From Glandiceps talaboti (Eukaryota; Hemichordata; Enteropneusta; Spengelidae), in NCBI RefSeq assembly GCF_964340395.1, contig NC_135560.1, positions 6,232,598 to 6,296,597 of the forward strand: 64,000 nucleotides of DNA, given 5' to 3'. The notes under the pieces are model-generated. The model saw only the letters and a program-made list of their open reading frames with translations. It was not told where the DNA came from and did no database searches. Below are positions 45,571 to 56,645 of the stretch, piece after piece (the stretch's first letter is position 1; each line of letters starts with the position of its first letter). A program made the translations under genes and the position numbers.

Positions 45571-47936
45571 GTCATGTCATGTTAGACCTAAATTCCAATG
45601 CATCATCTGTAAAGGCAATGGATTAAATCCTTCACATAGCAACCTATATCCTATTAGGTCCCCAATTATACAGATATGGGTTTACTGGGAACAATCATGG
45701 TTCAAATCTTACCCATACGGACTTGTCCATTCAGAAACAAATAGCAGCAGCAAAGGCTCAAACAGACAACTTGCAGATTCCGAGCCAACCACGTTCACTA
45801 TTGGACCATTGATCATGATGCCTACTATCATCTGGAAATATTGCAACCATTTGTACATTATTGTAAAAAAAACATTAAATAATTGTTACTTAATATGAAA
45901 CTTCAATATTTTGAACTTCATAAGTGATTACATATCTTCACAGACGATAAATAACAGATATCAATAATTAAAAACATGAGATCGCCATAGGAACGGCAAA
46001 TTGTTGCAAATGACGTGATGTCTTACAAAAACCATCCATTGGTTAACTCAGTTTGCACATTGTACAAAGAAATTATAATTTGTATGCAAAGTCAAAAAAA
46101 GAAAAATTTTGTGGTAAAAAAATTTGATCAAATATTCACACATGAATAAATGTATTCTGAAAAACATAATTTTGAAGATCTTGGATTTTGATAGAAATAA
46201 TTCACTAAGTCACAAGTGAAAATTTATGGAGATAGAATTTTGGAGATACATGGGAAATCTTGGCGAGCACAGGAATTATTCATTGTCACAATGAAACCAT
46301 GTATTCATGACCGAATGATCCAAATTCTGAGATTGTAGAGTCTGAAACCTCTGTGGGAAAGACTGTTTACTTTACTGCATCTTTAGCCGTGATAAAAAAG
46401 ATGCATGTATTGATAAAAATCCTATTAAAACTGATAAATGGAAGATTGAGGAAAGATCTATTGCTCCGTGGAGAGAGATTAGCATCTTCTATTTGCTGTA
46501 ATCCACTTTATCTTGACCTTACCCCCATTTGTTGGAATCACACCTGCACAATTCACTCAAAAATGGCTGAAGAGTGCAAAATATAACAGTGCAAGCATTT
46601 TTGTTAACAGTTTTCTTCATTTTGTATTCTTCTCATTCTTATCGTACAAGAGTAAGGGGAGGAAATGACTTTAAAATGATGATATATTGGTGGGGGAGAA
46701 TGGAAAGTCCACAGAAAACAATTTTTGATTTATATTAATAAGAGTACACGTTAAAAAGAGAGAATGTTCTGATTTAATAATAAGTTATATAAATTTTGAA
46801 ATTTTGGAAAAAAAATGTACAACATAATCAGCTGTGGGTATAGTTTCAAAGTAAGACCTCTATAAATGTAAAAAGAAATGTTATTACTACTGCAGAAACC
46901 AAGCTTACAGCTTCTAAGATAGACACAAACAAAAAATTATTGTTGTTCAATGTGGTAGATTACACATAAGTAGGTGATAGTGGTGCCTGTATTCAAGATA
47001 ATGTAAACACTTGAAGTCCTCCATAATGTACACTACAAGATCATGGAAGTCATCAGAAACGCCACCCTTCTGTGAGGATAATTAAACCAACATCCATTCA
47101 ATATCAACATATCACAAAAGTAGTTTTAGTTGGTATCTATCTTGGCGAAAAAAAAAAAAACGTTTCTGGCCAGGATATGTTGTCTAAAGTGGTGCAATGA
47201 TGTGAATTTTTTTTTTTTTTTTTTTTTTTTTTAATCTCAACAAACCTGTCGCTCAATCTACTATTTATAGCAGTTACTGTTCTTTTTATTTAGTACTTTA
47301 GAGCAAGTGTGTATGTCGGCAGATGTCATTTGCTTGTTCATGATTGGCTCTACAGTTGTCTTCACTGAAGTAGCAATTAATGTAGGTAGGGTTATTTTTG
47401 TGTTTACCTGCAGACTGCATGGGCTAGACAAACACAAAAAAAAAATAAAATCATTGCAGGGGTATTTAAGTGATGTGCGTGCTTGACTAGAAACAATTTT
47501 TTTTTTTGACTTTAGTTAGCCGAAAGCCTGGTTTCCACTGTTGTAAGTAAAGTAACATAAAGAAAAATCTCTCTCTACTAAAATCATCAACATTTGCAAG
47601 TCGACATTTCTTGAATAATTCAATAGTACAAACTGCATTATTCAAAAGATGCAATAAATTGAGACTTATTAAGAAGACATATTTCTATATATATCGATGG
47701 TTTCTCTACTAAAAAAATTTGTAAATAAAAAATTAGTCAGTTATTGATTCCCCTGAGACTAAATTTGACAGATAATTACATTTGGTACATTGTACTTTAA
47801 TATTTTCATATTTTTTGTTTTGGAAAAATTAATGGCTGCAAATTTGTAATTTTTACTCTCTGTGAAATAAGGAAAAAATTTTGTTTATGAAACACATTTT
47901 GAGAATTTGTCAATCGGTGTGCCTATAAGGTCTGAT
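45571..47936. other. Long AT-rich non-coding stretch
   Basis: Frames at 45569-45898 (+) and 46353-46586 (+) show no recognisable domain. An A run (about 47149-47160) and a T run (about 47209-47232) face each other across about 50 bp. Nothing else is seen. Confidence 0.35.
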
Positions 47937-48298
47937 AAAAAAATTGTGTAATTCCGATTATACTCAATTTTAGAATAGGTGGAGTAGGTAGATTTTTTAT
48001 TTTATTTTATTCTGTGCGAGTGTCTAGTTCAGGTTTTCCATTCTTTTCCAAATGGTCTCTGTGTTGTTTATTTCTTCCTATCAGATGTACAGCCATTACA
48101 GATTGGAAGAATAGTTTTAGAGTGTCTTTTTAAGTTGATGTTAGTTTCTGCATCCACTATTTCTCATTAGACTTCAGAATTTTTGTGATTTTATAATTTT
48201 TTTTGTCAAATACATTTTTAAAAAATGTTTAGGGTGGGCAGTTAAAAACTAGGTGGGGTCGGGTAACCGAAACCAAGCAATTATTTTTTTAGGCCTAA
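47937..48298. mobile_element. R1 TIR element, full-length copy
   Basis: 362-bp copy with inverted ends of about 37 bp. The left end reads AAGGTCTGATAAAAAAATTG then TGTAATTCCGATTA. The right end, read from the other strand, is TTAGGCCTAAAAAAATAATT then GCTTGGTTTCGGTTAC. The interior contains CCAAATGGTCTCTGTGTTGT and TCTTCCTATCAGATGTACAG, shared (complemented) with 24586-24860. No open frame of note; a non-autonomous DNA element is inferred. Confidence 0.85.
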
Positions 48299-48879
48299 TT
48301 ACAATGGGTGTGCACTGCAGGTATTAGAATAAGTCCTCAAAAAATACAAATTATTTTTGTTCCCTTCATTTGGCACTATATTTTTGCTTTCTACATAAAC
48401 AATTTAGTATACATTAATTTGTAAGTTTGACGCTGAAGAAACTTTGAAATTAACAAAATGCCCCACTAATATTTTCCCATCATACATTGCATGTTATTCC
48501 TCCAGGCCCTCTGAAATCGGTATTTTGCACAGATGAAATTCTTGAATCCGATCTCAGGGGAATGATATACTATAGATCAAAATGGCAACATCTGTCACTA
48601 ATATCATCTGTACGATACAAGCAAAATGTTAATGGGGCCTAGATATCCTAGATATGAAATCATTAGTCGTTATAAAATCATTACATTGTGTTTCCAACAA
48701 AATTGACAAAGTTATATTCATATTCATATTTATATTCTGCGTATTAAATAAATGTATTATTTCAGATTCATATCATAATTCATAATTATAATCCATATTT
48801 CAGGGAGTCTTATTTCTACTAGGTGTTGAAAAATGAGCCTTATTTATCCTGAATCTGAGAAATGGAATACATCTATGCT
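48299..48879. other. Non-coding, nothing recognised
   Basis: AT-rich sequence. No feature is seen. Confidence 0.4.
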
Positions 48880-49190
48880 ATTGCTGCTACTTAGTGCTGC
48901 TGTCATGCTATTTACCACTGCTGTAATGATCTGGCTAAATTAATACTGCAGTAATGATGTTGCTACTGCTCACTGCTGCAGTAATGATGTTGCTACTTAC
49001 TGTTGCAGCAATGCAGTTGCTGTTACTTACTGCTGCAGTAATGTTGCTACTGCTACTTACTGCTGTAGCAACGTTGCTACTGCTACTTACTGTTGCAGTA
49101 ATGATGTCGCTATGTACTGTTGCAGTAATGTTGCTATGTACTGCTGCAGTAATGTTGCTACTGCTACTTACTGCTGTAGCAATGCTTTTT
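48880..49190. repeat. Triplet-phased minisatellite (TGCTGCAGTAATGTTGC)
   Basis: Units of 24-36 bp built on TACTGCTGCAGTAATGTTGC plus TACTGC steps. Unit lengths differ by multiples of three, so a frame starting at 48954 (+) stays open and encodes a repetitive Leu/Ala/Val/Thr/Met peptide of 8-10-residue repeats. This follows from the triplet substructure and is not evidence for a gene. Confidence 0.88.
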
Positions 49191-50149
49191 CGATTTTACT
49201 GCTTGAATGTTCATTTAAACTTTATACGTGACAAAAAATGGACAAAAATATTGCATATTGATTTTTGTTCAGTAATCCAGTAGACTTGGAAAAATGAATA
49301 TTCAGGCACTCTGGGTTCATTTTAGTTGTAAATGAAAACTATGATACACTAATACAACGGAGTGCATATTTTGATATGCTGTTTATGTATTTATAAATTT
49401 TTTGATATTTTGAAAAAATGTGTTGACATTTTGATTAAAAAAAAGATAAATATATCCCAAATTGTCAGTTTTGAATGTGTGACACAAATTTAGGACAAAA
49501 GTGACCAGACAACTCTGATCTTCATGAACTTGCTGAAAAAAAATGTTGTCAATTGTCACACTATGTACCTTTGTATGCAAGAACTGTTTGTAAATCCATC
49601 TAGCAAGGATATAAATAGAAAAAAGATAAAAATGAAACCCTCATGGGAATTATGTTGGGTTTAATTTGGTTTGCAATTTGCAATTGATTGGTGATCAATT
49701 ATATACCATAGTCTGCTCTCATACTTAGTATTCACATCAGATGGTTATCTCAACTCTAATGTATTTCTGGAAACATACCATCATATACCAGGTGTCATTC
49801 ATCAATATTATATAGTAGTGATAAAATTAGTTATTAGTTTCCTTAATTAGGATGAAATTAAAAAATATCATTAATTATTGAAAATGACATACCTCATTTT
49901 GTTTCAACATTCTTGATGTTGATCGCTGTCACTCGGAGTGAAAGCTAAACACATGTGTTTGGTATGTTTCATGCTAGTATATACAATGTATTACATAAAA
50001 TGTACGGGTGTTTGCAGAGTGTCTAGCTTGGTGAACACTATCAAATGTTATGAACTGTAAATACACAACTACACTGATAACCTTGAAATGAATATAAACA
50101 TTTGGTCAATATTGAGTTCAGTTAATATTGAGTGTTTTGTACAAGGAGA
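49191..50149. other. Non-coding, nothing recognised
   Basis: AT-rich sequence. No feature is seen. Confidence 0.4.
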
Positions 50150-50690
50150 AAAGTTTGGATAATTGTGTTTTGTACAATGGTTTAGAAAAGTTCGGATTAT
50201 CAAGAGTTTTGTCCAATGGTTTAGAAAAGTTCAGATTATCATCAAGGGTTTGTACAATGGTTTAGAAAAGTTCAGATTATCAAGGGTTTTGTACAATGGT
50301 TTAGAAAAGTTCAGATTATCAAGGGTTTGTACAGTGGTTTAGAAAAGTTCAGATTATCAAGGGTTTTGTACAATGGTTTAGAAAAGTTCAGATTATCAAG
50401 GGGTTTGTACAATGGTTTAGAAAAGTTCAGATTATCAAGGGTTTTGTACAATGGTTTAGAAAAGTTCAGATTATCAAGGGTTTGTACAATGGTTTAGAAA
50501 AGTTCAGATTATCAAGGGTTTTGTACAATGGTTTAGAAAAGTTCAGATTATCAAGGGGTTTGTACAATGGTTTAGAAAAGTTCAGATTATCAAGGGTTTT
50601 GTACAATGGTTTAGAAAAGTTCAGATTATCAAGGGTTTGTACAATGGTTTAGAAAAGTTCAGATTATCATCAAGGGTTTGTACAGTGGTA
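50150..50690. repeat. 39-bp minisatellite with four-unit higher-order repeat
   Basis: About 13 copies of GTACAATGGTTTAGAAAAGT then TCAGATTATCAAGGG. The spacer before GTACA varies: GGGTTTTG (A), GGGTTTG (B) or GGGGTTTG (B'). From 50294 the order is A B A B' A B A B' A B, at 50294, 50332, 50371, 50410, 50449, 50487, 50526, 50565, 50604 and 50642. The true period is therefore 155 bp (39+38+39+39). Confidence 0.95.
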
Positions 50691-51354
50691 GGTTTGGATA
50701 ATTGTATTCTGCAGTTTTCAGAGTTTATATGAAATTGTAATTTTGGCTTGTCCGACAACACATATTCTGTACAATATTATGAAAGATATTTACATGGGTT
50801 GCATTTCTTTACAATGATATAGAGGAGTTTGGTTTACAGAGGGTGTTTTATAAGAACAGTTGAGAGAATAGAAAAAGGGATAATCTTATTTGTTAAATTG
50901 TCATGTTTTGTACATTTTCAACACTTCCTTACATTTGAGTATCAAATACTGGTATATCTATCATTGAGATTGGCCGAAAAAATCGAGATGGATCAATCAG
51001 ACTGTAATCAACCAATGAATTGCCAGCTTGCATCCACTTCCAAATACTGGTATATCATCATTCTGATTGGTCAAAAAATCTATATACAAGTGAAACTGGA
51101 TCAGTCAGTTCTGTCATCAACCAATGACTAGCCAGCTTTCATTCATCCAGAAAACTTGTTGTCATTCATCATCATGCTGGAAATGCAGACTTCAAACAAT
51201 CCAACAGGTGGTTGTGGAAGGTTGTACCCCAGTTACAAATTTTGATTCACTACCAGTGCTTTCTTGCAAGTGTATGTAAAGTATTATTTATTCTCGCTAA
51301 CTTTGCACTAACTTTATAAACTTTTTCAAATTTTAAAGTGTGTTCTATTAAAAA
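50691..51354. other. Non-coding, nothing recognised
   Basis: Near 50945-51130, ATCAAATACTGGTATATC.ATCATT-like text and GGATCA.TCAG..TGT.ATCAACCAATGA occur twice, suggesting a ~100-bp duplication. No gene is supported in the 50829-51131 frame. Confidence 0.35.
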
Positions 51355-51640
51355 TACTGCCAATGGTGTTGTAGCACAACTGTACCAGTTTAAAAAAATG
51401 TTTATCCATATGCTAGTCTATGCTAACAATAGGTGTTCATTTGCTGAATCCAGTTGCCTATCCAACCATGTTGCTATCTTTGCGATATACGCTATCATTT
51501 GGCTGTTGCTATGGACGTGGTCTTGTTGCTAGGCATATTTACATACATTTTTTGAATGTTTATTCAATTGTCTATTAATCTCCATTGTTATCTTCACAAT
51601 ATATGTGATCATTTGGTTGTTGCTATGGTAGATTAAAATT
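51355..51640 (+). repeat. Dispersed repeat shared with 54870-55055
   Basis: TTGTAGCACAACTGTAC, TGCTGAAT..AGTTGCCTATCC, GATATACGCTATCATTTGGCTGT and GTGGTC.TGTTGCTA.GCATATTT are all found again, same order and strand, inside the hAT-like element at 54766-55151. The second half (51555-51640) repeats the CCATTGTTATCT..TGATCATTTGG part. Confidence 0.8.
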
Positions 51641-51774
51641 TTCTTGTCAATTTTGTTCCATTGAGATAAATGTAGAAAACAATCCATGTTCACTACATCA
51701 GATTTTAATCAGATTGAACATGATACCAACATAGATCTAGTTATGCTAACTACTTAACATTGATTTACTTTTAT

Positions 51775-52021
51775 GTATTTATTGGATAACCAACGGGAGC
51801 TAGTCCCATTTATAGGCTCCTTTGGTTCAGTGTTAGTGCAGGAGGAAATCGGAGTACCCGTTGAAAACCTGCGTTGTACGGTAGAGTCAAACTGAACAAC
51901 ACTCTTCTTACTTACAGTGTGGTAAATTTAATCAAACCCAGCTGACACCTTGCGGGCTTGAACCCAGGCTGCAGAGGTAAGAGGCGTACAAGCTAACCGC
52001 TCACCAAACGACAGCCCTAAC
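51775..52021 (-). mobile_element. tRNA-headed SINE, near full length
   Basis: Read on the minus strand, TGGTGAGCGGTTAGC (52006-51992) fits box A and CTGGGTTCAAGCCC (near 51967) fits box B at tRNA-like spacing. The core CAGTTTGACTCTACCG..GGTACTCCGATTTCCTCC follows, then a tail reaching ATCCAATAAATACAT. The core and tail match 2045-2219. The TACTCCGATTTCCTCC core resembles central domains shared by SINEs of many invertebrates (recollection, not a search). Confidence 0.8.
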
Positions 52022-52129
52022 ATTTAAAGGCCAAGGATTCAATCCCAAGTTCTTACATTTCTGTTATCTTTATCAGTGGAACTGTAAGGATTACATAGGA
52101 TATCACTCTTTTGTTCTGGACCAACATTT

Positions 52130-52850
52130 TCTGTAATTCTGTCACATAACTGTTTTTCTGTAACTGTCATATAACTGTTTTTCTGTAACTCTGTCACATA
52201 ACTGTTTTTCTGTAACTCTGTCACATAACTGTTTTTCTGTAACTCTGCCACAGAACTGTTTTTCTGCAACTCTACCACATAACTTTATTTCTGTAACTCT
52301 ACCACATAACTGTTTTTCTGTAACGCTGTCACATAACTGATTTTCTGTAACTCTGCCACAGAACTGTTTTTCTGTAACTCTACCACATAACTGTTTTTCT
52401 GTAACTCTGTCACATAACTTTTTCTGTAACTCTGTCACATAATTTTTTCTGTAACTCTACCACATAACTGTTTTTCTGTAACTGTCACATCACTGTTTTT
52501 CTGTAATTCTGCCACATAACTGTTTTTCTGTAACTCTGTCACACAACTATTTTTCTGTAACTCTGTCACAATTTTTTCTGTAACTCCACCATATAACTGT
52601 TTTTCTGTAACTCTGCCACAGAACTGTTTTTCTGTAACGTTGTCACATAACTGTTTTTCTGTAACTCTCACATAACTGTTTTTCTGTAACTCTGTCACAT
52701 AACTGTTTTTCTGTAACTCTCACATAACTGTTTTTCTGTAACTCTGTCACATAACTGTTTTTCTGTAACTCTGTCACATAATTTTTTCTGTAACTCTGTC
52801 ACATAACTGTTTTTCTGTAACTCTGTCACATAACTGTTTTCACATCTAAA
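52130..52850. repeat. 27-bp minisatellite, about 26 copies
   Basis: Unit TAACTCTGTCACATAACTGT then TTTTCTG, with frequent TCTGCCACAG and TCTACCACAT variants and several shortened units. Because 27 is a multiple of three, minus-strand frames read 9-residue repeats (VTEKQLCDR or TELQKNSYV) until shortened units shift the frame. No single frame spans the array, arguing against coding. Confidence 0.95.
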
Positions 52851-53617
52851 TTCCAATCCTAATCTGGCTTTAAGCCCCGAATAGTAGCATAACGTCATTA
52901 CATCACTGCCAAACGTGTACTCTGTACAACAAAGGCAGTAATGTACACGACTGTTTGCATAACCCTAAACAAGGCTATTCCAAAGTGTGACTCGGTCACC
53001 ATTATCATGCCAATAAAAATCTGATTGTATGCCAGAAATGTTGTTATTCGCTGAATGAATTCAGCTCCAAGGAATTCTTAAATACAAATGAATTAATTGA
53101 CAACACAACAATGTGTAGTGATAGCGTGTATGATATGCTAATTATATGAAATTAAAATGCTCTCGTTTTTTGTATGTTTTCTATTTTGAGAATGTAATTA
53201 CTTTGTCATGGTCATCTGATTCTGAAATGTGGTTATAGAAATAGTTCTATTATCTTGTTTAATGACATTAATATCTGTATAAATAACATACAGGCGAAAG
53301 TAAGGCCAAATGAATATTTTTTTATATTTAAAATTGTTTTGCAGGTAATTGGCAGTAATTACTTTTTGTTATAAAGACCTGCAAACACAATTCTATAGCA
53401 TATTCCATTCCGTTTTCAACCAGTTATAAGATAACATGACAGAGTTATGTTGCAGGCTTGCTAAAATCATGTCATTGTGGAACTGCCAATTGGGCTTTCC
53501 CAGCCAGTCCATCGTATCCAGGTCTGGCAACGCCTAGTGTCTGCAAGCTTGCGAGTTATTATCCCCTACTGCTCACATCATTACTTGAGATGTACCCCCT
53601 TAGTATCTACTTTTAAC
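52851..53617. other. Non-coding, nothing recognised
   Basis: AT-rich sequence. No feature is seen. Confidence 0.4.
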
Positions 53618-53942
53618 AAATAAATCTAAACTCAGTACTACGCCAAAATGTTTGGATAATCCCAGCTTTCAACCTATGTCCTCAGGTCTGTATATTCTTG
53701 TGTGATTTCAAAATATTGTCCCAGACAGTAAAGTGTACCCGGGAAGTGTACCGGCCCCTGTCTCTGTTAAGAGATGGTTGCAATGTTCGGATGTATATAT
53801 CTCCTTTGACATGGAGAATTCTGAAGTCACGCATGCATAAATAACGTGACTTTCACATCCCTGAAAAAGTCTTGAGGATTTGGGTTGAAAGCTAAGGATA
53901 AAATCCAAGCATTTTGGTGCAGTACTAAGTTTAAATTCATTC
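53618..53942. mobile_element. Fold-back element, ~80-bp arms
   Basis: Left arm landmarks: TCTAAACTCAGTACT, GCCAAAATGTTTGGAT, AGCTTTCAACC and TCCTCA. They recur complemented in the right arm (TGAGGATTTGGGTTGAAAGC; ATCCAAGCATTTTGG; AGTACTAAGTTTAAA). The ~155-bp centre includes a GTGTACCCGGGAAGTGTACC direct repeat. No target duplication was found. Confidence 0.8.
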
Positions 53943-54261
53943 ACAACTATTCACCTGCACAGATGAGTCTAAACCACGACATCTATTTTTTGAGTTGACA
54001 GCGATGTTCTGTAGCATACTAAAAGGGTAAAAATACAGCAATGACCATGATACACACAATGTCAGCATCTAAAACTGTGATTAATCAAAGTTCAAAGTTA
54101 TGTCCAACGTGATAGACTTTGACACTTTCAGTGCGGGCTCTATCAGATTGATCCAGTTGTTGGGATCTAAAGGTGTAATTTATAACGAGTGTACAAGTGT
54201 CAAGCCAAGCAGGATGTAGTATTATCTATTGTATCTCATCACCACTTATCTCTTCACTTAC

Positions 54262-54396
54262 CAAGGCTGTCATTCCGAATAACAGCTTATAGATGAATTT
54301 TATAATCCCAGCAGCTTTTCCGTAATATATCTTAATTTTCATGATCATGAAAATCCAACCACGATCTTCTATTTCATCACGAGATTGAATGTTCAT
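54262..54396 (-). CDS. Weak candidate first coding exon, 45 codons
   Basis: ATG at 54396-54394 follows an in-frame upstream stop. The frame stays open for exactly 45 codons to a consensus donor G|GTAAGT at 54262/54261. The peptide ends YYGKAAGIIKFIYKLLFGM then TAL. The exon overlaps a 20-bp palindrome (54335-54354), which may partly shape the peptide. No partner exon and no family are recognised. Confidence 0.18.
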
Positions 54397-54482
54397 AAAG
54401 AAAATTCCTTCTCACAAGTCAAAAAATGTTTTGTAAGCGAATCCCAAATCTTTAATAACTGACATCTTGTTGGTATCGTCAG

Positions 54483-54542
54483 GGATGTAAATGTGATAAC
54501 AGCCAATCATATGGATGTAAATGTGATAACAGCCAATCATAG
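54483..54542. repeat. 30-bp near-perfect tandem duplication
   Basis: GGATGTAAATGTGATAACAG then CCAATCATA occurs twice head to tail, at 54483 and 54513. The near identity implies a recent event. Confidence 0.95.
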
Positions 54543-54765
54543 TACACCCCTGATGATGCTGACGAGACATGTTAATGAAAATTTAGGATTTTTTTTTAAC
54601 TCTGAGTATAAATTTTCATTTAATATTTTTATTTATTTGTAGTTTGGCGAAACCTTCAACAAAGTCATTGTCTATGTGGTTTTTTCACTGAAAAGATTCC
54701 TATATTACCATATTTTCAAATCATCAAAATTCAAACATAATTTAATTCATCATTTAATAAATCCT

Positions 54766-55151
54766 CAGTGTTGCAGCCAGCCTTTTGAAAGAGTGGGACA
54801 TTGTGTCCCAAGACTTTCATTTCTCTGTGTCATCATAATTTTTTTGGGACATTATAAAAAAGCGACAAGGCATTGTAGCACAACTGTACAGTTTTAAAGA
54901 AATTATTTACCCACATGCTGACCCATGCTAGATATTTGCTGAATGATTATGCAGTTGCCTATCCAACCCTGTTGTTATCTATGCAATATACGCAATCATT
55001 TGACTGTTGCTATAGGCGTGGTCATGTTGCTAAACATATTTGCATACAATTTTAGTGTGGGTCATCTATGACCCGTCACTTCCAAAATTGTGGGTCAGGT
55101 CCAAAATATGTGTGTCAAATGACCCAAAAACCCCCTCTGGCTGCAACACTG
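54766..55151. mobile_element. hAT-like element with 15-bp TIRs and 6-bp target duplication
   Basis: The ends CAGTGTTGCAGCCAG (54766-54780) and CTGGCTGCAACACTG (55137-55151) are exact complements. AATCCT flanks the element directly on both sides. CAGTGTTG-type ends are characteristic of hAT transposons; a 6-bp duplication is shorter than the usual 8. The 386-bp interior has no transposase. It includes 54870-55055, which is shared with 51355-51540, a copy lacking these ends. Confidence 0.88.
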
Positions 55152-56645
55152 AATCCTAATCCTTTTTCTCATTTTTTTTGTATTCTGTAGTTATTATTCT
55201 GACTAAACTTTCATTAAAGTAGTTGTCTCCATGATTTTGTACCTCTAAACATTCATACAAAGTGATGTAATTTCTTAGATAAAAACATTTCGTACAAACC
55301 ACTGTGAAGGGCACCAAGAAATGAAAAACAGTCCAGCCTCAAATCCTTTAATTCCATGTGACTAAATGAACAGACGCATGGTAGGACAGACATATGGATA
55401 GAGCCGCTGCAATATCCCCCTCCCCTCCCCTTTTGGGGTCTAACTTTAAAATTAAATACATCTATCTATCACAAATTCTGGAAAGTGTAAACCAAGCAAA
55501 ACATTGTATATATCATATGCTAATGAAACTGAACTAACTCACTCTGATTTCATCTCCTTGCACACCTTGGTAAATGATATTTAGACAAGATTTGAATATG
55601 TTGTATGTTGTGGAATCAAGTCAAAAACTCCAATACAGGCAATTACATGACTACTTTTATAGCCTGTCGTACGTGTTCGATACATTTTCTTTCAACATTT
55701 CATACACAGGTTTACCGCTGTTGGACTCCTTTTGGATATCCTACAAAACCGAGTTCTTTCTTGCCAGTAGCACACAATGCAATAAATTCACACACACGCA
55801 CACACACACAGACAGACAAATGATAATGGTAGCAGTAAAATATAGGCTCTATATGAAGTGCTATACGATAGAAATTATTTTGTACCAGTGATTCATTGTT
55901 CTGTGGCTTCATGAAATTTTACAGTTTCACAGCCGACTGCTGGTGCATTCAGACTCTCATTTCCATTGACTTGACGATACAAAAGGAAGACTTTATTAAA
56001 CAGAAGTACTGTCTGATTTAGATTTATGGCAGATAAGGTATTACTGTCATTTCATCATGTTGTCATCCACGTTACTGTTTTCATTAGTCTAAGTTTCCTA
56101 TAGTAGATAAAGGAATGTACCATGATGTAGCTAACTTTAGGGGACGATGGGTAAATATGAGGGACACGTGAAATGGAAGGTATTTTCGATGGCTTCTCAC
56201 AACTTCCTGTTTTGTATTTTGAGTTGGAATATTCTTTTCCTTTTAGAGTCTTGGGATGTGTTCGGATTGTTATAGTTTCGTTTTTTTGAGTTGGGAAAGT
56301 TTTTTTTTAATTGTAGGTAGTTTTTTGGAGAGTTTGAATGTCCAGGTAAATGTGAACGTGTCCTGAAATTCACCTGAAATTGTCCTAACAAAGGACAGCA
56401 ATTACTTTGTTTACTAACGAGGACAAGCTCAGTAGAACTGGTTTTGTGGAGACTGGGCCTTGTCTGTAAACAGACATGATAACAATAGGGATATGCCCTA
56501 AAACCATCCACCCTGATCTAGTTCTGTACGACATATACTGTAAAATCATGTCCTGAGGTAATATCCCTTCATGTAAACAAAGTTGTAGACTTCAGTGTTG
56601 AAGGCAGGCAATGTAACAAACTACATATTATACCTTTAGGACTGT
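55152..56645. other. Non-coding; two unsupported frames
   Basis: A short CA run lies at about 55790-55810. Frames at 55574-55891 (+) and 56197-56511 (-) contain acceptor-like TTCATACACAG and CTGTTTACAG, but no recognisable protein. Confidence 0.3.

Noticed and set aside
45569-45898. 109-codon + strand frame with Trp/Tyr-rich segment
   Set aside because: A GGTTCAAATC box-B-like word lies inside and no protein family fits; a decayed retroposon or chance is as likely.
56197-56511. 104-codon minus-strand frame with CTGTTTACAG acceptor
   Set aside because: The second half is Lys/Asn-rich low complexity from A-rich sequence, and no family is recognisable.
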